Shown here: one piece after another, positions 1-6,088 of the stretch
How positions within the stretch are numbered: position 1 is the first letter of the stretch
Layout: each line of letters opens with the position of its first letter
NCBI GenBank assembly: GCA_945860255.1
Contig: CAMAQI010000013.1
Location: forward strand, 1-25,640
DNA length: 25,640 nucleotides
Direction: 5' to 3'
From: Methylacidiphilum caldifontis
GTDB taxonomy: Bacteria > Verrucomicrobiota > Verrucomicrobiia > Methylacidiphilales > CAMAQI01
Program-made: the position numbers and the translations under genes
Notes under the pieces: generated by a model
What the model saw: the letters and a program-made list of their open reading frames with translations, nothing else
The model's database searches: none
Told to the model about the DNA's origin: nothing

Positions 1-305
1 TATAGTTAAATATTTTCGGTCTTCCATGGCGTTTTCAGCTCTTTTTTAACTCCAAAGAACCCCCGCAAAGATGAACGCTACGCGCTCATCCTGCGAGATT
101 TAAACGCTATTTTAGGAAGGCTTTTTTAAAGACAGGGGAACACCGATGAGTTTTAATGTCATTTTTAAACGACGAAGGACAAGAACCCCAGTAAGAGTAA
201 GGGGCAGACACGAATTTAAGCGGATTAAATCGAATTTTTTAAGCTTGGCGTATTTTTCCTCTCGAAACTGCCGCTATTTGGGACAGGAGTGAAAAGTCGG
301 GAGTT
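1..305. other. Non-coding stretch left of the ketosynthase operon
   Basis: No convincing open reading frame on either strand. It holds a REP-like hairpin at 64-95, and near its right end (about 250-336, running into the end of the neighbouring minus-strand gene) plus-strand reading frames that resemble the C-terminus of a RAYT (REP-associated tyrosine) transposase if one frameshift is allowed. It lies downstream of the minus-strand operon ending at 306. I saw no clear intrinsic terminator. Confidence 0.5.
64..95. repeat. REP-like imperfect hairpin
   Basis: CGCA-aa-GATGA-a-CGC, a three-base TAC loop, then GCG-c-TCATC-c-TGCG. The arms pair except for one A/C mismatch and a small asymmetric bulge. 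The size, the GC-rich stem with a central mismatch and the extragenic position match REP palindromes mobilised by RAYT transposases. Seen: the hairpin. Inferred: the REP identity, since only one copy is in the window. Confidence 0.5.
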
Positions 306-336
306 CTATTCATCGATCGAAGAGGGTTCCCCTTGA
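250..336 (+). pseudogene. Possible RAYT transposase C-terminal relic
   Basis: In one plus frame the codons just before 288 read RNCRYLGQ and then stop. In the neighbouring frame the text continues FGTGVKSREFYSSIEEG to a TGA at 334-336. Joined by a frameshift this resembles the C-terminal block of RAYT/Y1 transposases, roughly RYFxxGxxxGSREFV. The REP-like hairpin 160 bases away supports the idea. The match is short and from memory, so this is weak. It overlaps the 3' end of the minus-strand gene ending at 306. Confidence 0.22.
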
Positions 337-1265
337 AGACGAAGAAAGCCCCCTTGATGATTGGCTCCTAAAATCGGAAGCAGCTGTTTTCCAGAGAGGT
401 GAAGGGATCGGATCGTTTCCCAGCCCGCGGAGAGTCCAAATCCGTGGGGGGTCGGAGGGGTTGTTTTTGAGGAGGTCCAGGGATTCCAAAGGGGGAGCGG
501 TTGTGGAAGCGGTTTTCCGATGTGTTGCTCGATCTCTCGCTTCGCAATCGAAAAATCCTCTTTCGTTTGATACAAAAATCCTTGGTTCGTTTCAAGGATC
601 ATTCGAGAGGAAAGGGGAGTCGCTTTTTGTAGGAGGAGGGCGGCGGCCCCTTCTGTCGGTATCATTCCTTTGCGGATCCAGCCTGCGGCGTGATAGGCCT
701 CGACGGAGATCGCATCGATTTCGTAGGCTGCTGCAACAATCACCTGGTCGGCTTTGTTGAGTTGCAACCAAAGGGCCGCGGTTTCCAAGGCGGAGAGCCA
801 GGCGGTTTCATCGCCAAGCAGGGAATAAACGGGACCTCCGATTTTGTGTTGAGCGACCACGTGACTTGCGGGGGAGTTAAAGACCGTTTCAGGGAACATC
901 ATCGGACTGGCCATCCGTGGACTTTGCTCGACGATCTCTTGATAAAATCGACGGCTATAAGTGATCGTTCCAGTAAAGTGAACGACGATGAGTCCGAGCC
1001 GTTCTCGATTTTCGATTCCCTTGAGGCATTGGTCGACCGCCTCCACGAGAAAGTAAGTGAGAGGGGTTGCCCGTCGCAGACGAGACTGCTTTTGCCAATG
1101 GGAGAGCGAGGAAAGATCGACGGGATGAATTGCGGTTGGCTTGTTTTTTTGAATCAAACGGGGAAGAGAATGCGTGGGCCAGGATGATTTCTGTTCGATC
1201 GCCGCTAAGGAGTGGCCACCGGGAGAAACAACTCCGTAAGCGGTGAGATCAAGATTGAGCATCAT
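306..1265 (-). CDS. Ketosynthase-like protein lacking the active Cys (chain-length-factor-like)
   Basis: 319 aa with the N-terminal half of the beta-ketoacyl synthase fold. Landmarks are a FNSPASHVVAQH segment near residues 129-140, then GGPVYSLLGDETAW at 143-156 where a true ketosynthase has its ACASG nucleophile, then a PTEGAAALLLQ strand at 203-213 matching GEGAGFLVLE in its neighbour. There is no Cys in the nucleophile position and no HGTGT or NFGFGG block, so it cannot condense acyl chains alone. In aryl polyene and type II polyketide systems such shortened partners pair with an active ketosynthase and set chain length. Its ATG overlaps the stop of the upstream ketosynthase (ATGA), implying coupled translation and a 1:1 complex. 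The partner role is inferred. A second ATG one codon in is an equally possible start. Confidence 0.7.
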   Translation of the reverse strand: MMLNLDLTAYGVVSPGGHSLAAIEQKSSWPTHSLPRLIQKNKPTAIHPVDLSSLSHWQKQSRLRRATPLTYFLVEAVDQCLKGIENRERLGLIVVHFTGTITYSRRFYQEIVEQSPRMASPMMFPETVFNSPASHVVAQHKIGGPVYSLLGDETAWLSALETAALWLQLNKADQVIVAAAYEIDAISVEAYHAAGWIRKGMIPTEGAAALLLQKATPLSSRMILETNQGFLYQTKEDFSIAKREIEQHIGKPLPQPLPLWNPWTSSKTTPPTPHGFGLSAGWETIRSLHLSGKQLLPILGANHQGGFLRLQGEPSSIDE

Positions 1266-2482
1266 TTTGATCGCTCCGGGGATTTCTCGAATTTCGAGAA
1301 GATCAAAGCGGCGTTCGATCCTCCGAAGCCTAAATTAACGCTCATCGTCGCTTTCCAGTTTTGAATGGGACGAGGGCTGAGAACTAAAGAGTTTTCCAAT
1401 TCTGGAAGAGGATGAGGGCAATTGATTTGAGGAGGAGCCTGGCCGTCGCGAAGGGCGAGGAGTGCGAAAATCGCTTCAATCACCCCTGCCGCTCCGAGGG
1501 TATGTCCGGTCATCGCTTTTGTCGAGCTGACTTGGATTTTGGGAAGGGCGGAGCCGAAGGCACTCCGATAGGAGTGAGCCTCAGCGCCATCGTTCATCGG
1601 GGTTCCTGTTCCGTGGGAATTCAAATAGCCGATCTCTTCCGGAGCGATTTGGGATTCGAGAAGGGCCTCTTGAATCGCTTGAGCGAGGGCGATTCCTTCA
1701 GGGTGCGGTTGAGTGAGATGATGGGTATCGGTTCTCTGTCCATACCCAGCGATGACCCCAAGAATCGAAGCCCCGCGACGAAGTGCGTGAGCTTCCTCCT
1801 CGAGGACTAAAAATCCCGCCCCTTCGCCAAGCATCAAACCGTTGCGCTGGGTGTCGAACGGCTTACAGGAATCAGGAGCTAACGATTGGAGACAGTCGAA
1901 CCCGTAAAATAATAACTCCGTGAGAGCCTCGAATCCTCCGACGATCACGCAGTCCGCCCATCCGGCCTGAATCCACTGATGACCGTGCCCAATCGCATTC
2001 GCTCCGCTTGCGCAGGCATTACAAACGATATGAGATCTTCCCTGGATCCCGAATTTTTGTTGAAGCGTTAAGACCTGTTGTTGACCTTGATAAGCATGGA
2101 CTGTTTTTAAAAGACCGCGACGCTTATGGTTGAGGATATCGCGGAGGAACTTCTCTCCCATCGCCATCGCCCCAGCGGTGGTGCTGACAGAAAAAGGGAT
2201 CTGTGAATCGATGACCTTTTGATTTTGATCCAGGAGATTCGCTTGCAGAAGCGCCTGGTGAAGAGCGTGCGTCGCGAGTTCGATCGCTCTTATCGGATGG
2301 GGAGTGGAGTAAAAACTTGTTGAGAAGGCCGCCTCTTGGCATCGGGATTGAGAGACATCAAAGAAATCGACTTTTTGACGAGCGCAATTCCCTGCCACGA
2401 GTTGAAGCCAATCGGCTTCGACTGTTTTACCCCCAAAGGGAGTGGAGATCCCCATTCCGGTAATGACCGTTCTTCGGCTCAC
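1262..2482 (-). CDS. Beta-ketoacyl-ACP synthase (FabF/KAS II type)
   Basis: 406 aa, full length for the family. Condenses an acyl group with malonyl-ACP in the cytoplasm. Catalytic residues are all present: nucleophile Cys157 in CNACASG, His290 in NSHGTGTPMND, Lys322 and His327 in STKAMTGHTLGAAG, and the closing glycine loop NLGFGGSN at 383-390. The start is a GTG that overlaps the lipoprotein stop (GTGA), with GGAG about 11 bases upstream. Its sequence looks like a specialised ketosynthase rather than the housekeeping FabF: no ACP, FabG or FabZ genes are beside it, but a Cys-less partner follows directly. The product is probably a lipid or polyketide-like acyl chain; which one cannot be told here. 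Confidence 0.88.
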   Translation of the reverse strand: MSRRTVITGMGISTPFGGKTVEADWLQLVAGNCARQKVDFFDVSQSRCQEAAFSTSFYSTPHPIRAIELATHALHQALLQANLLDQNQKVIDSQIPFSVSTTAGAMAMGEKFLRDILNHKRRGLLKTVHAYQGQQQVLTLQQKFGIQGRSHIVCNACASGANAIGHGHQWIQAGWADCVIVGGFEALTELLFYGFDCLQSLAPDSCKPFDTQRNGLMLGEGAGFLVLEEEAHALRRGASILGVIAGYGQRTDTHHLTQPHPEGIALAQAIQEALLESQIAPEEIGYLNSHGTGTPMNDGAEAHSYRSAFGSALPKIQVSSTKAMTGHTLGAAGVIEAIFALLALRDGQAPPQINCPHPLPELENSLVLSPRPIQNWKATMSVNLGFGGSNAALIFSKFEKSPERSK

Positions 2483-3294
2483 TGAAAGGGGCTCCGATAA
2501 AGGGGACGAAGATCGAGTTCTCCACCTTTGTAATAAAAAGTTTTTTGAAATGAAAAAGTTCGTTTCGCATGATCAAAAGAAAGTCGTTTGGGGGTGAGGT
2601 GATCGTTGGGATCATAAACCAAAAAGGTCGCTTTGTTCTTCTCATTTTTCTCTAACGCATAAATGGTGACCGCATGATTGATTTTAAGCTTTGGAAAATC
2701 GACGAGCCACGCAATCGTCGGATATCCGAAATTTAAATCGGTCACGATTTGTTGAAAAAGATCGGCCTGTCCCGAGCGTGTGGGAGGAAAGATCATCGGC
2801 ATATTCGCCACCCGACAATAAACGGGCCACCCGAGTCCCATGTTTGCTTGGAAAACTTTCGGATGTGCAGAACTGATCGAGCGCAGCGAGGAGTATCCGG
2901 GAAACACAATCCGCTTTTCTTTGGGAAACGGAGCCTTCCAGACATCAATGCGAGCAAGCTCTCGAATCCGTTCAGCAAGGGCCCTATCCGAAAGTTTCTC
3001 GGCGGCCGGCTCAAACCGAGCAAATTTCCAAAATTGAACAGCCCCACGGGAAACTACAAAACAGCGGCGGGAATAGTGTTCCCCTTGAATCTTTGAGCTT
3101 TCTCGTTGCGTGCTTGGATTGCCATTTTCGTCGTAGGTCCAAACGGTTTCATTGGAGAAACCGAAAGCATCTCTTTGAAAATCAAAGCGGCGTTCAGAAA
3201 TCCGCTCCGGAGGAGTGTGAACGCACCCGATCGTGAGAAGGAGCGCTCCGAGCGGGAGGATTTTTAGAGCGATTGTTTTAAATGAATTAAGCAT
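2479..3294 (-). CDS. Lipoprotein with a C39/papain-like Cys-His-Asp arrangement
   Basis: 271 aa. A hydrophobic N-terminus (residues 7-22) ends in a lipobox-like TIGC with Cys24, so it is probably exported and lipidated. The mature part has a Cys at 78 (SRRCFVVSRGAVQFW), then NHAVTIY with His207 and FLVYDPND with Asp228/Asn230. Cys, then His, then Asp in this order and context is what C39-like and papain-like peptidases or acyl-transferring relatives show. I do not recognise a named family. The 5' end overlaps the deacetylase gene by 31 bases and the 3' end overlaps the ketosynthase start by 4, so it belongs to the same operon. Catalysis is inferred from spacing of residues, not from a family match. 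Confidence 0.7.
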   Translation of the reverse strand: MLNSFKTIALKILPLGALLLTIGCVHTPPERISERRFDFQRDAFGFSNETVWTYDENGNPSTQRESSKIQGEHYSRRCFVVSRGAVQFWKFARFEPAAEKLSDRALAERIRELARIDVWKAPFPKEKRIVFPGYSSLRSISSAHPKVFQANMGLGWPVYCRVANMPMIFPPTRSGQADLFQQIVTDLNFGYPTIAWLVDFPKLKINHAVTIYALEKNEKNKATFLVYDPNDHLTPKRLSFDHAKRTFSFQKTFYYKGGELDLRPLYRSPFQ

Positions 3295-3977
3295 TGGGTC
3301 TCTGGATCTTGTAAGCTACGAGGGTGAAAAATAAATTCATGAATCCCTTCCGTCAATGTCGCAATCAGCGGTCGAATTTCTTGAGGATTCATTTGAAAGG
3401 TTCGATCGATCCCCCAGAGGGTGCGCGGGGAGAAAAACGGAATTTTTTTGAGAATCTGATTGGATAGGGATCGAGCGATTTTTTGTTTGATCGGGGAAAC
3501 AGGGGAGAAAAAATGGGGAACCCCTCCACGAACCCATCCTTGAAAGTTCTTTTTGATTAAATAATCACCGATCCGTTTACTGATCCAAGGGTGAGCGTGA
3601 AGATGATGGTGGACGTTGATGAAGGCCGGATTCCGTCCGGACTCTTTAAACAAGGTCCATTGATGATCGATCTCCTCCTCAATGAGAGCGAGGGATTTTG
3701 GCTGGAATCCGAGACGAAATCCGAGAGAGGCGGGATGAGCTCCCCAAGGCCAACTTTTGCGGGTCGTCGGTTTTGAATCACAAAAATGAAAATGAAGCCC
3801 CAGTTCGAGATCGGGATGAGATTTTGCAAGGGAGATCGCCTCATCGCTTCCTTCTTGACCGAGCATCAGGGCGGCGGAGGTTAAGACCCCATCAGTGTGT
3901 GCATGTAAAATCGAGTCATTCACTTCGGAGGAAAGTCCGAAGTCGTCAGCGACGTAGAGGATTTGAGGAGTCAGCAC
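3264..3977 (-). CDS. YdjC/ChbG-family carbohydrate deacetylase
   Basis: 237 aa, close to the usual 240-260. The family removes N-acetyl groups from chito-oligosaccharides or related sugars using a divalent metal. Visible signatures are ADDFG at residues 10-14 (metal-binding Asp), GLHFH at 60-64, the His-rich NVHHHLHAHP at 121-130, and a C-terminal EFIFHPR. No signal peptide, so it is cytoplasmic. Start is a GTG with no clear ribosome binding site. First gene of the four-gene operon. Related enzymes such as HpnK also work beside lipid-biosynthesis genes, which fits the ketosynthases downstream, but the substrate is not known. Gene symbol withheld because ChbG itself works in chitobiose utilisation, not seen here. 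Confidence 0.85.
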   Translation of the reverse strand: MLTPQILYVADDFGLSSEVNDSILHAHTDGVLTSAALMLGQEGSDEAISLAKSHPDLELGLHFHFCDSKPTTRKSWPWGAHPASLGFRLGFQPKSLALIEEEIDHQWTLFKESGRNPAFINVHHHLHAHPWISKRIGDYLIKKNFQGWVRGGVPHFFSPVSPIKQKIARSLSNQILKKIPFFSPRTLWGIDRTFQMNPQEIRPLIATLTEGIHEFIFHPRSLQDPETQCLIHLKQSL

Positions 3978-4043
3978 CGCTGAACTTTCTAAGCTTGTGG
4001 GAAGATGTCGATCTTTGTTTTCCTTCGCATCGTGTTCCCAATA

Positions 4044-4096
4044 GAGACTGCTTTGAGAGGATGATGGCAGGTGGGGAAAAGATTTAAAGCAGTCTC
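4044..4096. repeat. 11-base perfect inverted repeat
   Basis: GAGACTGCTTT at 4044-4054 and AAAGCAGTCTC at 4086-4096 are exact reverse complements with a 31-base loop. The right arm overlaps the start of the larger 28-base inverted repeat. It lies 67 bases upstream of the deacetylase GTG, so it could be a leader hairpin of that operon or the edge of an inserted element. Confidence 0.65.
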
Positions 4097-4242
4097 ACAC
4101 GAAGTCACAAAAACACAAAGAAATGAAAGGGGTTGTTCACGGTCTAAATTATTTCTGTAGAATGACTGTGGGATTTGCCGTTTTTTATGTATTGAATTCG
4201 AAATTTGAATTGAACTTTGTGTTTTCGTGGCTTGGTGTGAGA
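4093..4242. repeat. Element bounded by 28-base imperfect inverted repeats
   Basis: The left arm 4093-4120 (starting TCTCACACGAAG, ending AACACAAAG) and the right arm 4215-4242 (starting CTTTGTGTTTTCG, ending GTGTGAGA) match as reverse complements at 25 of 28 positions. About 94 AT-rich bases lie between, with no reading frame. It looks like a short non-autonomous palindromic element or two oppositely placed copies of a dispersed repeat. Partial copies occur at 5501-5512 and 7081-7106. Confidence 0.7.
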
Positions 4243-4343
4243 TGTATTTTAAGGCAGCAGTAGAGACCTTTTCACTCCTTCCCTTTTTCTTTCTTTTGTT
4301 CCGGTTTTGAAAGCTGGCATTTTATTTTATTCAAAAAGAGATC

Positions 4344-4372
4344 TTGACATACCGACCAGTCGGTCGTATTGG
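4344..4372 (+). promoter_or_regulatory. tetR promoter with operator in the spacer
   Basis: TTGACA at 4344-4349 is a perfect -35 box, followed after exactly 17 bases by TATTGG at 4367-4372 as the -10. The spacer holds ACCGAC-CA-GTCGGT (4351-4364), a perfect 6-base inverted repeat of the kind TetR/AcrR repressors bind. A repressor there would block RNA polymerase, so negative autoregulation is likely. The transcription start expected 7-8 bases past the -10 falls at about 4379-4381, right at the ATG at 4382. Confidence 0.8.
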
Positions 4373-4381
4373 TTGTTTCTG

Positions 4382-4954
4382 ATGAAGGCACCCCCTCCGA
4401 GTACGCGGCAAGAGTTGATCCGTGTCGCTTCCCGTTTATTTTATGAACAGGGATTTGTCGCCACGGGGATTCAGCAGATTCTCACGGAGGTAGGAATTGC
4501 CAAGGGAACTTTCTATTCTCACTTTAAGTCGAAGGAGGAATTAGGGGTTTGTTGGCTTCAGGGACGTCATGCCGTTTGGAGTGAGTGGTTTGAGGCCGCT
4601 CTTCAACCCAAGAGAACCCCTGCGACGCAGTTGCTCGCGAGTTACGACTTTCTTGAGCAGTGGTTGAGGGAGTCTCGTTTTCGTGGCTGTGCTTTTATCA
4701 ATATCATGGCGGAAACGCCTGATGCAAATTCTCTCATGAGAGCGGAAGTTAAATCTCACAAATTAGGAGTTCATCAACGCTTTCAGGAGTTAGCGATCGC
4801 CCATCAAGCGGCGAACGGAGGGAGGGCGGCTCGTGGTAAAAGCCTCGGAACAACCCTCTATCTCCTTTTTGAAGGAGCGCTCGTTGAATCACAAAACTTT
4901 TGTGACCTCTGGCCGATTCACGCGGCTCGAGAGCAGGCGAAGCGATTACTGTAA
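4382..4954 (+). CDS. TetR/AcrR-family transcriptional regulator
   Basis: 190 aa from the ATG at 4382. A longer frame reaches back to 4307, but that start lies upstream of the -35 box at 4344, so a message from this promoter could not include it. N-terminal TetR DNA-binding domain: helix STRQELIRVASRLFYEQGF (residues 7-25), then the helix-turn-helix TGIQQILTEVGIAKGTFYSHFKSKEEL (28-54, split by the turn near VGIAKG). The C-terminal half is an all-helical ligand pocket with CAFINIMAE, as in the TetR_C group near YcdC/AcrR. No Shine-Dalgarno precedes the ATG; with the predicted start site the message would be leaderless or nearly so. The DUF1348 gene follows in the same direction and is the likely regulated target, along with the regulator itself. 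Ligand unknown. Confidence 0.88.
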   Translation: MKAPPPSTRQELIRVASRLFYEQGFVATGIQQILTEVGIAKGTFYSHFKSKEELGVCWLQGRHAVWSEWFEAALQPKRTPATQLLASYDFLEQWLRESRFRGCAFINIMAETPDANSLMRAEVKSHKLGVHQRFQELAIAHQAANGGRAARGKSLGTTLYLLFEGALVESQNFCDLWPIHAAREQAKRLL

Positions 4955-4984
4955 GAAACGAGGGGCGACAAAGCACAATAAATT

Positions 4985-5017
4985 TAACCACGGATGGACA
5001 CTGATGAACGCGGATTA
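4985..5017 (+). repeat. Three imperfect 10-base tandem units (CACGGATGGA type)
   Basis: After TAAC the text runs CACGGATGGA, CACTGATGAA, CGCGGATTAT: three 10-base units sharing a C.C.GAT core. This motif recurs in spacers of many environmental bacterial genomes (general recollection). It sits between tetR and the DUF1348 gene and would be transcribed with them. Confidence 0.6.
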
Positions 5018-5070
5018 TTTTTTCACTTCTCATGAATTTTTGAATAACCATTAACCCGAAAGAAACTGAT

Positions 5071-5496
5071 ATGAATCCACGTCCTCCACTGCCTCCTTTC
5101 ACGGAGGAGACGGCAAAGCAAAAAGTTCAAATGGCTGAAGAGGCCTGGAACAGTCGAAATCCAGAGCGGGTCGCTCTTGCCTATACCGAGGAGACGGAAT
5201 GGCGAAATCGTGATCTTTTTATCAATGGACGAGCCGCCGTCGTTGAATTTCTAAAAGCTAAGTGGGAGCGTGAACAGGAGTATCGCCTGAAGAAAACTCT
5301 TTGGGCCTTTACCGAGAACCGGATTGCGGTTCGTTTCGAATACGAGTGGCATGATCATGAGGGTCAATGGTGGCGTAGTCACGGAAATGAGAATTGGGAA
5401 TTTGATGCCCTTGGCTATATGGCCCGTCGATTTGCCAGTATTAACGATCAGAAGATCAATGAATCGGAACGAAAGTTCCGATGGGAGCGGAGTTAA
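5071..5496 (+). CDS. DUF1348 / SnoaL-like NTF2-fold protein
   Basis: 141 aa. The start region RPPLPPFTEETAKQKVQMAEEAWN, the central RNRDLFINGRAAVVEFLKAKW, the EYEWHDHEGQWWRSHGNENWEFD block (about residues 90-112) and the ending ASINDQKINESERKFRW are the family hallmarks. DUF1348 proteins have the SnoaL/NTF2 cone fold, with a cavity that in relatives binds small hydrophobic molecules; no reaction is established. Length is slightly short only because the C-terminal tail past the ERKFRW motif is brief. It is encoded 116 bases after tetR, and DUF1348 genes are often found with such regulators, so joint control is plausible. AAAG about 11 bases upstream is a weak ribosome binding site. Confidence 0.85.
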   Translation: MNPRPPLPPFTEETAKQKVQMAEEAWNSRNPERVALAYTEETEWRNRDLFINGRAAVVEFLKAKWEREQEYRLKKTLWAFTENRIAVRFEYEWHDHEGQWWRSHGNENWEFDALGYMARRFASINDQKINESERKFRWERS

Positions 5497-5500
5497 TTTC

Positions 5501-5512
5501 TCTCACACGAAG
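5501..5512 (+). repeat. Partial copy of the TCTCACACGAAG repeat
   Basis: TCTCACACGAAG is identical to the outer 12 bases of the inverted repeat at 4093-4104. It begins four bases after the DUF1348 stop codon. Short enough that chance cannot be excluded alone; the repeated position behind stop codons is what makes it notable. Confidence 0.4.
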
Positions 5513-5608
5513 CAACTGTCCCTCCAGGGGGGAGAAGAATGGGTCAATATTCGATTCGTTATTAAGGAACAGTCCAGGCTGATAATTGTGATTTTGAATT
5601 TTTACTGA

Positions 5609-5713
5609 TCAAGCCATGACAGCTTCAGGATGCTTTTTAACAACATCCAAAAGGCGTAAGGCCGCTCCGCTGGGGTGCCTGACCCCATTCTCCCAGGGAT
5701 TTCTCATTTCATA
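5609..5713 (-). pseudogene. Relic of an HTH antitoxin (HigA/XRE type) C-terminus
   Basis: On the minus strand about 34 codons before a TGA read YEMRNPWENGVRHPSGAA then LRLLDVVKKHPEAVMA. This matches the end of XRE-type antitoxins and regulators, where a tryptophan-glutamate recognition helix (WExGxRxPSGAA) is followed by LLxxxxKHPExV. The N-terminal helix-turn-helix is not readable in this frame, and an SMR-type gene now occupies the region from 5750 on the other strand. So this is a decayed tail, with no partner toxin visible nearby. Identification is by motif memory. Confidence 0.6.
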
Positions 5714-5749
5714 CGTGCAATTTACAAAAAAAATCATAGCAATGAGCAA

Positions 5750-6088
5750 GTGTACCTCATTTTTTTGATTGTTCTGAATATTCTGGGCTTTGTCGGGGCC
5801 AATCTCTGCTTTAAAAAAGCGGCCCTCTTTTCCTCTGGCTCCACGCAAACGTGGATCTGGTTTGCACTGGGAAATCTCATCGGATTTCTCGGGCCGGTCT
5901 CGATCACTTTAGCTTTAAAGCAGGGGTCGGCCTCCGGAATTTTTGCGCTCTCCGTCGGTCTCGGCTTTTTGGTTTTACAGCTCTCGCTCTGGGCCTTCTA
6001 TCACGAGCCGATGTCTCTCTTTCAATGGGCCGGAGCCGGTTTCATCGTGGTCGGGCTTGTGTTGATCAATGGAGGGAGAATCGGGTGA
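5750..6088 (+). CDS. Four-helix EamA/SMR-type small membrane transporter
   Basis: 112 aa with four hydrophobic segments, at roughly residues 2-18, 36-53, 62-81 and 88-108. The shape and length fit small multidrug resistance or single-EamA proteins, which work as dimers in the inner membrane to export cations or lipid-linked sugars. ANLCFKKAA after helix 1 and a Glu in AFYHEPMSLFQWAGAGFIVVG near helix 4 resemble EamA. I chose the GTG at 5750 because the longer frame from 5675 runs across the antitoxin relic and gives a polar leader; no good ribosome binding site supports either start. The stop overlaps the GTG of the radical SAM gene, so the two are translated together. Confidence 0.75.
   Translation: MYLIFLIVLNILGFVGANLCFKKAALFSSGSTQTWIWFALGNLIGFLGPVSITLALKQGSASGIFALSVGLGFLVLQLSLWAFYHEPMSLFQWAGAGFIVVGLVLINGGRIG
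6071..6078 (+). promoter_or_regulatory. Strong Shine-Dalgarno for the radical SAM gene
   Basis: GGAGGGAG ends six bases before the GTG at 6085. It is the best ribosome binding site in the window and fixes that start, inside the last codons of the upstream membrane protein. Confidence 0.8.

Larger units (their letters stand above)
3978..4343. other. Repeat-rich intergenic region between divergent genes
   Basis: About 400 bases without a gene between the deacetylase start and the tetR start. It holds an 11-base perfect inverted repeat (4044-4054 with 4086-4096), a 28-base imperfect inverted repeat (4093-4120 with 4215-4242), and at its right edge the tetR promoter. The promoter for the leftward operon must also lie here, but I could not assign it with confidence. 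Confidence 0.6.

Noticed and set aside
461..1187. Plus-strand reading frames opposite the ketosynthase-like gene
   Set aside because: Shadows of the minus-strand gene; low-complexity Arg/Gly/Ser composition and no family resemblance.
4307..4381. N-terminal extension of the TetR gene to the ATG at 4307
   Set aside because: It would start upstream of the -35 box and include the promoter and operator in coding sequence, and the added residues do not fit the TetR N-terminus.
4985..5017. CRISPR array
   Set aside because: The repeat units are 10 bases with no spacers and no cas genes are in the window.
5675..5749. Longer start (GTG at 5675) for the SMR-type protein
   Set aside because: It crosses the antitoxin relic on the other strand and adds a polar leader before the first helix.
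5851..6084. Long N-terminal extension of the radical SAM gene
   Set aside because: It lies wholly inside the membrane protein gene in another frame; GTG 6085 has a strong ribosome binding site.
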